In this document: positions 13,138 to 25,100 of the stretch, one piece after another
Position numbering within the stretch: position 1 is the stretch's first letter
How the letters are laid out: the number at the start of each line of letters is the position of its first letter
DNA from: Phoronis australis
Lineage: Eukaryota; Phoronida; Phoronidae
NCBI GenBank assembly: GCA_002633005.1
Contig: NMRA01000065.1
Location: 879,482 to 943,481 of the forward strand
Reading direction: 5' to 3'
Length of the DNA: 64,000 bases
Notes under the pieces: model-generated
The model's database searches: none
What the model was told of the DNA's origin: nothing
Seen by the model: only the letters and a program-made list of their open reading frames with translations
Translations under genes and position numbers: made by a program

Positions 13138-16100
13138 ACGTGCATGTCTGCGAAACAGAAAAACAAACAATTTGTAAACAACTTGTGGTTTTAAAGAAAA
13201 CACTCTGCAACAGATACTCTTTAAACAAGTTAGTGTGAACATATCAAAACAAGTTTGTGTGAACATATCAAAACCCTTAGTAATTCCAAATATTATGCAA
13301 TCATTATTTGATAGTGAAATAAAAAATAACAAGGTCCCCAGAGATTGTGTGTAAATTTACTTTATAATGCATATTCACAATTTAATGACACCGTGCAACT
13401 TTATGAGTAAGTAGATTTTTTGTTGATGCATTCCTAGTTTAGCACAGTCTTGTAAATGTGTGGAACATTTTCATATGGATAGTATTCTCTCAACTTCCTG
13501 AGTTTGAGGCAGAGTCATTCATTTGTGTTGATGCCTGCCTGCAACATTCCAAACAAATTTGTTGTATAGCAAAATCTCACCAAATTTGGACAAAAATATT
13601 AATTACATTAAATTTACTAACTTTGAAATTGATATTTTGCTATTGTTCAAACTACTTCTATCAGTATTGTTTTGAACACCCAAAATATCTACCGGTATTG
13701 TCTAATGGTAGCTGCTATATAGTACTTATGAATAATTTTAAATTTGTGCTACTCATCATTTGTGATAAAAATTGAAGAAATGAGAATTCACTTGACTTCC
13801 ATATTTCATCCTAAGTTACTGAGATTTTACTGCGACTGCTTGTTGGCTAATTAGCTTTCATTGCCTCATCTTTGTATTTTTCAATTTAAACACCCTCATA
13901 AGGTGCTGCATTGTCATATCAAATATAGATCTTTGTTTGCCCCAACTGTCTTGCATTATGTAACGCAGCGCAGAGTGACCCATTCATTTCATTCATTCCC
14001 ATTGTGGTTTGTATAGTCTCCCGTAGAGGTACCACCTCTCGCACCAAGTCACGTTCACCTGCCAAGGCAACACTTTTGAGGCCACAAAACCAAAGACGGG
14101 TTTCAAGATCTCCGAGTTCGTCTGACGAGGAAAGGCCAAAATCTCCACGCAGAAAAAAAATTGCAGCGAGGTCTGCTGCCACTTCGCCACTGCCATCATC
14201 CGCAAGTTCGTGGGTGGATACAAATGCTGATGTTAATTCAAAGCAGTTGCCCAAAATTAAATTTGCCAAGGGCAAAGGAGTGCCGGAGGAGAGTGGCAAA
14301 GAATTGTCACTTGCCTTGTCGAAGGGAGGCAAGATATCACCACCTACCTTATCGAAAATGGGTGAGACACTGGCGCTGCTTACTTCTACTGCTTGCAATG
14401 TTACTCATTTGGCATTCACATGATGTTCATATTTTTTCATAGTTTGTCCTTTGCTTCTAGGAGAGATGTAGCAGTTGCGGTTATTGAGGCACCTACAGTG
14501 TATCTCTTCTTGAGTTTTGGCATACAAAGCTAAATTAATGTAAAGGTTGATTTAAATGTGAACAAAACTCCGCATTGTTCATAACACTTAAAAAGGAATT
14601 TGTCATCACCATTATATTATTTAGTCTTATGGTGAGACTTGTGGAATTCTCTTGACATGCATCATTCAATTCTTTTGACTTGCCACTGACAAATAGTTGA
14701 AAAACTTTAAAATATTCATGGGAAGGTTTTCGTTCAGTTATGAGATCATGCAAACCAGTCTATTAAAACTTACTGTTGTTGTCTGTTTGCATGTCAGTGA
14801 CAGCTCAGGATTAAGTCTATCCTTCAAATATCCGACGCCAGTAGTATTCGGTTTGTGTAATCCTATGGGAGGCAAAACGTAAAACATTAAGTGAAACTTG
14901 CATTTCGCTCAGTTTCATTCGGCTAAGAACAAAAATCAAATTAGGCCATTTAATTTCATAAAATTAGTCTCAAAATTTACAACACTATAGGACTTTCTTG
15001 TTTCCATGAAGAACATTAAAACCCTTGACAGTTCTTAACATGTTTTGGAAAATCATTTATTTTGTTGGAGTTTGCCAATCCTGAAATTCAAAAAGTAATT
15101 CTGGGAAAGCCATTCATGAATAGGTCAGTCACGTGATGCAACATTGACCATTTCTGTCCGTGAACACATATAATTAATATGTAAGATTGATGACGCAGTT
15201 GACCTAAAGTTATTGGGTTGAACGTAAAGTGTCAGTTTTAGGATGATGGCGCAGATTTGAATGGCCGGAAATCTCTTGACCGATACTCTGTCCACCTGTC
15301 TTATGAGTAATGCGTAGAACTTAAAAACTGCAAATTTCTGATTGCTTAGACATTGTTATGTTTTTAAACACTTAAACTCTTTAAGTACTACTCAAACTGC
15401 ATCTGCTGTGTCTGCTTCAAAGGCCAAACTGCAGCTTCAACTTACTGTAATAGTAGTCGTCGTCGTTGTCGTAGTATTTATTATAGTAACAAGTACAATA
15501 AAATCAATTTCCCACCCCATATCGCCACTAACAGCATGATCGGCATAGCTCTGTTTTGAATATTTTGATCATTATCAAAATTTTTGTAACCCCAAGCAGA
15601 TGACCCGTAATCCAAAATTGGTGCTGTTGTGTATCTCAAATACTTTGTTAAATAAAGTAGACACTCCATGAACTACGCAATGAAATGAACAGAATTGAAC
15701 TGAACACTGAACTGATTTATTCTACATATCATCACAATATATATACACACAACTACATAACAACATATGATGTGTTACCTCTGACACACTTCCTATACTA
15801 AGAATCGCATGACATAATACCAATTAAACTACTGAACTCATAAACAATAACAACCTACAAACATCCTGTTACTGTCTGACTAAGTACACAACACTCTCCC
15901 TCACTAAATATAAAGTAGGCTCTTGTTAAGAAAATAAACTAATCAAGTTCACTATATCAATTACATGCACACTAACATATTAGTCATCATATCCAAATCT
16001 AACAGGTTGTTTTCTATTCCTTGTTGATCTNNNNNNNNNNNNNNNNNNNNNNNNNNNNNNNNNNNNNNNNNNNNNNNNNNNNNNNNNNNNNNNNNNNNNN

Positions 16101-19100
16101 NNNNNNNNNNNNNNNNNNNNNNNNNNNNNNNNNNNNNNNNNNNNNNNNNNNNNNNNNNNNNNNNNNNNNNNNNNNNNNNNNNNNNNNNNNNNNNNNNNNN
16201 NNNNNNNNNNNNNNNNNNNNNNNNNNNNNNNNNNNNNNNNNNNNNNNNNNNNNNNNNNNNNNNNNNNNNNNNNNNNNNNNNNNNNNNNNNNNNNNNNNNN
16301 NNNNNNNNNNNNNNNNNNNNNNNNNNNNNNNNNNNNNNNNNNNNNNNNNNNNNNNNNNNNNNNNNNNNNNNNNNNNNNNNNNNNNNNNNNNNNNNNNNNN
16401 NNNNNNNNNNNNNNNNNNNNNNNNNNNNNNNNNNNNNNNNNNNNNNNNNNNNNNNNNNNNNNNNNNNNNNNNNNNNNNNNNNNNNNNNNNNNNNNNNNNN
16501 NNNNNNNNNNNNNNNNNNNNNNNNNNNNNNNNNNNNNNNNNNNNNNNNNNNNNNNNNNNNNNNNNNNNNNNNNNNNNNNNNNNNNNNNNNNNNNNNNNNN
16601 NNNNNNNNNNNNNNNNNNNNNNNNNNNNNNNNNNNNNNNNNNNNNNNNNNNNNNNNNNNNNNNNNNNNNNNNNNNNNNNNNNNNNNNNNNNNNNNNNNNN
16701 NNNNNNNNNNNNNNNNNNNNNNNNNNNNNNNNNNNNNNNNNNNNNNNNNNNNNNNNNNNNNNNNNNNNNNNNNNNNNNNNNNNNNNNNNNNNNNNNNNNN
16801 NNNNNNNNNNNNNNNNNNNNNNNNNNNNNNNNNNNNNNNNNNNNNNNNNNNNNNNNNNNNNNNNNNNNNNNNNNNNNNNNNNNNNNNNNNNNNNNNNNNN
16901 NNNNNNNNNNNNNNNNNNNNNNNNNNNNNNNNNNNNNNNNNNNNNNNNNNNNNNNNNNNNNNNNNNNNNNNNNNNNNNNNNNNNNNNNNNNNNNNNNNNN
17001 NNNNNNNNNNNNNTTCTGGTTGGGTTTGGCTGGGCTGACCAGATCCCGTACAATTCCATAATGTTTCTTGCCAATGGAATGCAAGAACATTGCTGCCACT
17101 TGCTTCTTCGTGAAATCTGTTTCCCCATTCGCTTGTAGAAACAGTTCAAACCTTTCCAAGTAGCATTCCCACTCCTCGCTATCATCATATTCACTGGAAA
17201 ACAGGGGCAGGTAACATTGTGAGCTCGCAGTCATCTCGTCGCCACTACAGTTGTGCATCTTACTTTGTCAAATAAAGTAGACACTCCATGAACTACGCAG
17301 TGAAACGAACAGAATTGAACTGAACACTGAACTGATTTATTCTACATATCATCACAATATATATACACACAACTACATAACAACATATGATGCCTTACCT
17401 CTGACACACTTCCTATACTAAGATTCGCATGACATAATACCAATTAAACTACTGAACTCATAAACAATAACAACCTACAAACATCCTGTTATTGTGTGAC
17501 TAAGTACACAACAGGTGCCACGGCCGTTTCGAATCCTAGATTCTTGTTATCACGGAATGTAAGGTCTAAACAAGCTGGGCAACAGCTAGTTTTAACTAAA
17601 TACTCATGACTGTGAGCAGGTTTGGTCAGTGTTACCACCAGCCTGCATTCAAGGAGGGTAGCCATGCTCTTGTCATGAGTGGAGCATCAGTGCTAATGAT
17701 TACCTACAATTCATTGCTCAGCCGGCATCTTGGTCTCTTTGTAAAAAGATCGAATGTGTTTCATCTGAGGTCAGATTGTGCAAATGACTATACCAACATG
17801 TACTGTAATATGCCTTTTTAGGCATAGCTGGAAGATCTCAACCAGAAATTAAGAAGTCTTCAGATCAAGGGATGTTTTCAAAACTGATGGCTGGTAAGAA
17901 GTGGATTGATTTACAACTTTCGAAAATGTTCATTAAGTTTCTCAATGATTGTCATCCAACCCTGTTAATACCGCACATCCTGGTTTTGTAACTGGAACAC
18001 ATTTGAAACTACCATGTGGTTGCGTGGTTATGGAGATAATATGTCAAAGCTGTTTTGAAGACGAGCCAGGTTTAGGTGACCTCTCGCAATGATGTTCTGT
18101 TAAACTGACCCATGCTGTAAATTTCCATGGGGTATTGTAAAATGGATTTAAAAGAATTTGTTGAAAATTACTCTGTCAAAATAATATCAATTCTTTAAAT
18201 TTTTATTCTTAAATGTACATAACTGGTGTTTTCTTTAAAATTTTGAGCTTCTCGAATAAGTTGGTACGTTTGAGGAATTTTAATTTGAATAGGAGTTTAA
18301 ATTTTTTCTCACCAGAAACATTTTACACATTGCATAATATTTTCTAAGCTGTTGTTAGTCAAAGGATTTTTTTGAGACCTTTGAACTGGACTATGTATGA
18401 AACTGCCTGTATTATGCACTCTTCTTTGACATACATGTAGTGTCCAATGGAATGCTATTACAACCCAGGTTCCATTTTGATTTTTTTGCAATGGTGACTT
18501 GAAATGGTTTAGTGTCATGGTTTATCTCTTGTATATTATGAGACAAAGACCTGGAAATTGTAAATATATCATTACATGTGTTATGGCCGCTTGTAAATTA
18601 GGTAACTACTTTACGTTTTGTATGTTGCAATAACTCCTGGTTGTTGTTTTGTGTTCTAGGATTGAAGACAAAAAGGAGAATTAGTGTTGTCCATAAGATC
18701 AGTAGTTGTAGTGGTAGGCTATTTTGTGTGCAGCCACATCAATCAGTAGTTGTAGTGGTAGGCTATTTTGTGTGCAGCCACATCAATTCACGAGACACTT
18801 TCCACTGACAGGGGTTCTTAATATGCATTCTCTAGTTTTGAAGTTAAGCTGGACAGTGCTGAAGTTTTGATGCACGAAAGTATGGATATTGCAGCAAAAT
18901 ATCCATATGAATTGCATCAAAATTTCTAATTAACACCAATCTCGACCTTACTGGCATTCTGTCTGCTCATCTTCTGTAACTAAAAGACCTCAGTGACCAT
19001 GGTTCTAATTAATTTGGTCTAAAGTTGCAGAATAGTACAATTTGATAATGCACCACAATTAATAATTTTTTGTTTCATTGCTAAATGTTTGTGAAACAAA

Positions 19101-22100
19101 GTGCATCACAGTACGACTCAGTTCTGGTAAGGCACGAGTATGTCCAGTTTATTTCAAAAACTAGCAGTAAGCATTTAGTATGTGTTGACCGACAATGAAA
19201 AGTTTGTTGTTTCAATATTTTTGAATCTGCAATGTTGACACTCTACCTTGAAGTCTTCAATTCAGACTTCCTAGTAATTACTTGAAAGTGCTCTTCATCT
19301 TAAAATTATAATGATGAGGGTATACTGTTGAGGATGTGTATTCCAATGAGTGGTTTCAGTCCAAAGAGCTGCAATTTTGGCCTTGTTACTGTATGAACTA
19401 TAACTTTAGATAAAAGAGTCACGTTATGGAAAAATTAAAAAGCCAAAAAAGAGACAGGTATATTCATGTGTAAGCGCAACATTTTAAGGGAAGTGACGCT
19501 TGTCATTTTTAATGTATTTGGTGTGACAAAGCTGCTTTTTAAGAGGTTTTACAGCAGGGAAAGATGGACAACTGACACATTTTGGATTCAATGACCTTCA
19601 TTTTGTAAGACTAGATAATTAGTAGTTTTAGTTTCATACTGACTGTATGTTTCATTGTAGTTTTGTCTCGGACATATAGTCTAGGAGAAACATTGTAGAC
19701 CTCAGTAAAATTCAGTTGGATGATATTTTTACACTGTAAGGCAAAATATTACCGATCTGAAGGGCAGAGTGTACAAACTAGAAGAACCTTACCTTACTGA
19801 TGGAATCTGGTGAAGATGCGACGTTTGCAGTGTTTAACCAAGGCTGTTTTTTGCATCTTGTGGCAACATCAAGCTAAAAAAGACGCATAATGACTTTAGG
19901 AGGGCCTCACCTTGGATGCTATTTTTCAGAAGTTTAATTAGAAATAAGATCAAAGAAATGAGATTCATCCAGATCATTTGATGCAAAATTTTCCGATAAT
20001 GAGTTCCGTGCTTGTCTACTAATTTCCGGACTGTTACATTGGACCTCCAAGAATTTAAAAAAGACCCCAACGGAGGTTCCACATGACCACAATGTTTGGA
20101 AATTAAGGTTGAACACTACTTTCGACCGTCTGACTGTGGCTAGATTTACTGTAATTTCTTATTTTTAAATTATGTGTTATTTTACAGAATTTGGTAATAG
20201 GCGTCTGTGTTTTAACTGATAATTTTATTCTAGAAAAATTGTTTATAATAAAGACATCGTTTCTTTCTTTTTCGGATTCATCAAACTATCTTGTTTAAGA
20301 TATCAGTCAGGATGAGCAGATTGACTAGATGTATCGGCTTTGTTGCATACGCACGGATTTTTAATTTTAGAGGGTTAGTCTATCCCATATGCTTCAATTG
20401 GATGTTCACTTAAAATATGGATAGTGAGTTGGGCCTACTGCAGCAAGTGAAGCACATTTTTCTCGCATATTATATGTCCTTTCCAACATACATAGAACTA
20501 TACTGTCACAAGTCAGTCCCCTTCACCATAAAAATAATGAAATCTCGAAACTGATTTATTTATAATAGACAAACTATAAGTTGATATTTTACTACGATGT
20601 GACAATGATATTTTAAAATTAATTTCTATTAAATTAACTTCCAGTTTTCATCATAGATGGGCAGCAGAAGGCTACTTGGGTTCATTGGAATGATGATTGA
20701 TCAGTGAATGTTTTGTTGCTTAGATCATGGCATCTGTGGATAAACTCATTTTCAAGATATAAATGAGAATATCAGTCACAGGTTTTCACCAAAATTTGAG
20801 AACATGATGGGGATCATGCATCACAGAACCGATATTGATTTTATACGCAAACTTTTGAAGATTCATCAGCATGACGTCATTTTAATCTCTAGATCATTGT
20901 TTCACGAGTAAATGACTTCAAGTATACTCATTTCTGTTATAGCCAATTTTTGCATTGTGCTCCATGGTTACTCAGCTGTTAAATTAATAGTGAATAAATG
21001 TCAAATGTGGTGCTTGGCCATAAATTTTTTGTAGTCAGTGTTTGAAATTGTGGGTTTGTTTGACATGGAATATTTTAGTTTATGCTCTAGGCGATATACC
21101 TTGGGACTGACCTTGAATGATCCTGGCTGACCAGTTATTTCTTACATCTTGTTTGCTTTACACAAGAGTCAGTGGGAGTGTCTTTACACTGAAGCACTTT
21201 AATTTTTCAATTAAAATGTTGAGCAGTTTAAGAAACTGACATTTTAGTAGGGAAAGCATGATGCATCAATTTTGTTTTCTTGTGTTGGTTTATTGCCAGC
21301 ATTATTGATATTAATAATAATAATCACTATAATCTTGTCATCTTAGTGTTGTTGTTATTTTAAGTGACATTCTATGAAATAATCTTTGTCACTTTGTAAC
21401 CAGGATAGAACATAAAAATATGAATTCATACTTAGCTCACATTAAAGTACTATACACCCTTATACATTATCATGTCAGCCTTGAGTTCTTCCTCGCGGTG
21501 GAATTGTTGTGATCTGTATTCTGTGTTTCATTATTTTTAGAACTCAGTCAAGAACTGGTTCATGAATTTGGACATCTGAAATCTGGTGAGACTCAAGTTT
21601 GTTCTCAGGTGTGGTAAAAAGTAAATCTTTCACAGACTGTTTGGGCTCTTTGATCTCAGTTGTCAAAGGGGTCCTCATGAGTTTGTATTAGGGGGCCAGT
21701 ACAATTGGGCTTAGTTTTGATGTCTAAACATGCCAGTTGTATGTTTTCTTGAAATGGGGACCCATTTAGCCAGTAATTATTATTCCAGTCAGTGGTGCCA
21801 TCTCTTGGTAGTTTGTTGGTGATCCAGTCTTTGCTGGAAATTTGAACATGCGTTAACGAATTTCTGAATGTCAGGTGAACTCTGACCTATTATTTTTTAT
21901 TCATTGACAATTTAAAATTGAGACTTCACTTAGTCTGCACTTGGTATAACTTTTGAGGTCTATTGTGGTCAGGTACAGGTGTTGGAATTTTAAGTATTAT
22001 ATCTCAATCTCATCTCATGAAAACGGTTCTCTCACATATAAGTCACATGTGTATCAGTAAAGCTCCTATCAACCGATTTTCCATGATCACAAAAATAGTT

Positions 22101-25100
22101 TTGCATTATGAAATTATTCTTTGAATTATTCCTTGGTCAAATTTTAGGTGTGTTGCGAGCCTGAGAATGAACTGACTGTTTGTTATTGCTTGAGAATAAA
22201 CTCTACTGTTGTGTTGTCAAGGCGTTTCATGCGCCCATCATGGTCTCAAGGAGTAATGAACATTCAGGTCTTTGCAATGACAGAAACCACTCTCCTTCAG
22301 TAATGAACAATGTGATGAGACCAGCTTCCCTGCAATCTGAATCAAAGACTTGCCTCTGGGACAGACAGTATGTTGTAGCGGCTTTAGGTGTTTTGGTAGT
22401 TCATGCTCATATTTCCATTAGTCAAGGATCATTATCTTTCTAGTATTAGCATTTGTGTTGCAAATTTAAAGGTCTCTGTTCCTCATTATCATATCGTCGC
22501 AGAACACAAGAGTCCAATGTCCGTGAAAAGTCAAGTGGCATCCAAGAGGTCGCGTTTTGTTGGTAAGGGGTTCTTTTTACGCAAAGGCTGGTTTTGTTTT
22601 CTTAACTTCACCATCTTGATCACATTTGTTCCATTGACCTCTTGATGCTTGCAGATTTGCGGGAAACCTGCAATGGATTGTATGGAAAATTGACAAAACA
22701 GTTTTTCACTTGTCAGTCATATTTTGTGCTAGATAAGTGATGCTTTACTGTATAAGTATGCAAATGACAATAAAATCCCTGCATCTTGTGCAGGTACTCA
22801 TAACCATTGGCCAATCGCAATAACTGACACAGAATGTGTTCATTAGCGAGTCGGTCATTGGCTGTACATGATTTACGCCACTGGTTCAGCCAGCTCAACT
22901 GGTGAAGACATCTGATTGGTTCTCAATGACGCTTCCAGCTTACAAACCAGTCAGATATCCCAGTCACTTGACCTGACTGAACTGGCAAAATTATTCAAGG
23001 GCATCTATTGACTGTAAGGTTATGTAGGACTTTATAAAGATGGTCAAATTTGACAAACTTCGGAACATTACGTTTCAGAAACAGCTGATTGGATTCGTAT
23101 GAAACTTTCGAATTCAATGCTTTGTGCATTATTCTCAAAAATGCCAGCGTGTAGTTCGAACGCTGCTAGTGAGAAACAGGTTTATTTCAAAAAAATATTG
23201 CAAAAACTGTTTGTTCAATAAAAAGTGCATCACAAAATGTTTGGCACGTACAGTTTTTGAAATTACCCCTTCGCTTTTCCAAAAATACTCCTGGACGTGT
23301 ATTCGGTTTCATTTGACGTTTTTGATAGATAGCATTCTAAATATCTGCCTATGGTCCTTCCAAAAATTTCCAGTATGCCATTTTTGTATTGCTGTCAAGG
23401 GCCAAGATAGCAACTCTCAAAAATAATTTTGTTTCTTAATTAACTACATTTGACAAGTGTGTTCCTATGTGGCTGACAACAGATGACTAGTTTCGGACCA
23501 ATGCAAACACCGCTGTGCCTGCTAATTGCAATTTAATTTTTTACGTTTGCCTGTTTGCCTCTATATGTTCGTGATGGATAAAGTCATGAAATTCAGCAAA
23601 TAGGTTTTTAATAAGGAGGCAATGATGCCATTTTATTTTGGCCACCTGTTGGCCACTTTTGTTATTTTTGTGTCTACTGGTATCCGCCTTCCTTTCTGCT
23701 GTACCACTCAAAGGATCATTATGAAAATTTACATGATTGTGTTCCTGTGACTTGTAGACAGGTCTGACTACTGTGTCACCCCCTAGTGGTGATTTTGCTC
23801 TTTACGTCTGCAGTCGAAACTCAAGTTTTGTGAAATTTGAAAGACATGTTCCCATAGAGTGGATGACAAACCGGTAACAAGTGTTGGACTCATTCAAATA
23901 CCACTTTGTCCCCTAGTGGCAAAATGTTTTTTACATTGCCTCTGTAACTTTAGAGTTCATTAATGTAATATTTTCAAGAAAATAGTCAAATAGATTTCCA
24001 TTTAGGATATTACACCTTCCCATTTTTGGCCAGATTTGACGATTTGTGCACCGCCCTCTAGCCGTTTAAATTTTGTTGCGTATAATGTTTTTGACATCTG
24101 CCTCAGTCTCTATCTGCCAAACCATTCACAGGATCATCAGGAAAATTTCAGCATTGTGTTCTTGATGCAAAGACCCCAGCTGGTGTTGCTTTTTGGATGT
24201 ATTTTACTATTCTGGCGTCCCTCAAGGGGAAATTTTGACTTTTATGAATCTACAGAGTATATCCGTAACCATTTGAAGGATCTTAGCGAAATATGGCGGA
24301 TGGCTCCTAGAGATGGAAACAGGTGATGTCCTCTTCAGACCAGTCGAAGTATAGCTGTGCCCCCTACATGTATTGTCAATAGCTATTTATGTTTACATGT
24401 AGAAGTTCTTTGGCTTATCTTCATGAAATTTGGTCAATAGTTGACAACTTCAGAGATTGCGCCCCCTTGTCAATTCAGATGGATTTGATGCATTCTACGC
24501 CATCTAATGGCCAATAAAGCACACCATTTGCACTAATGGCCATGGAAACACACCATTTGCACTAATGGCCATGGAAACACACCATTTGCAGTGCTGTCGT
24601 GGGCGCATCACTGTTGTCAGTTTGCGTGTCATAAAAACGACTTAATTTAATAAGTTGGTTTCCTTTTGTCTATGGTATTTAGTACTGATTTTGAAAATTT
24701 GAAAAATGACATTTATATACTAGCAAATTATCATTAAAGGGAGTATTTTTATTGTCAGAATATGACAAACAAAACAGGATTACTTATGGACCAGGGTTTT
24801 GCTCATTGAATTGAGTTATAATACCCTAATTTCTTCCTTTAGGTCCACCTGTTTTCATCATTGTGTAAAGCAGAAAATATCTTCCCAAAAATGCTTCAAT
24901 GTAGTGTCAACATTGTCACAAGAGTTAATTTTATTCTGACCTTAACATCTTATCACTTCGCTATCACCAATAATTGCAGTTGAAACCACAAGTTCTACCA
25001 GGTTACAGCCTCAAGGACCATTTGATTTTTCTCGAAACGGTAAAGCCAATATTGCTGTTAGACGCCTTTGTTAGCAGCACTTGCAAAGCTTAGGAAGTAA

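Larger units (their letters stand above)
15625..17513 (-). mobile_element. Ty3/gypsy LTR retrotransposon, interior unsequenced
   Basis: Two LTRs (15625-15893 and 17249-17513) flank an internal region interrupted by 983 N. On the minus strand the order is 5' LTR, primer-binding site, gag start, gap, pol end, polypurine tract, 3' LTR. The gag start matches Ty3/gypsy capsid N-termini. The LTRs are very similar, pointing to a fairly recent insertion. A complete element of this class is normally about 4.5-6 kb, so the gap is probably longer than its N count. Confidence 0.92.

Noticed and set aside
14801-14878. Open segment SSGLSLSFKYPTPVVFGL with acceptor and GTAAAA donor
   Set aside because: Phase 2-2 does not fit the 1-1 exons on either side.
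16014-17258. Long ORFs of 346-414 codons across 16031-17013
   Set aside because: Mostly N; only the sequenced ends are meaningful (gag start and pol end on the minus strand).
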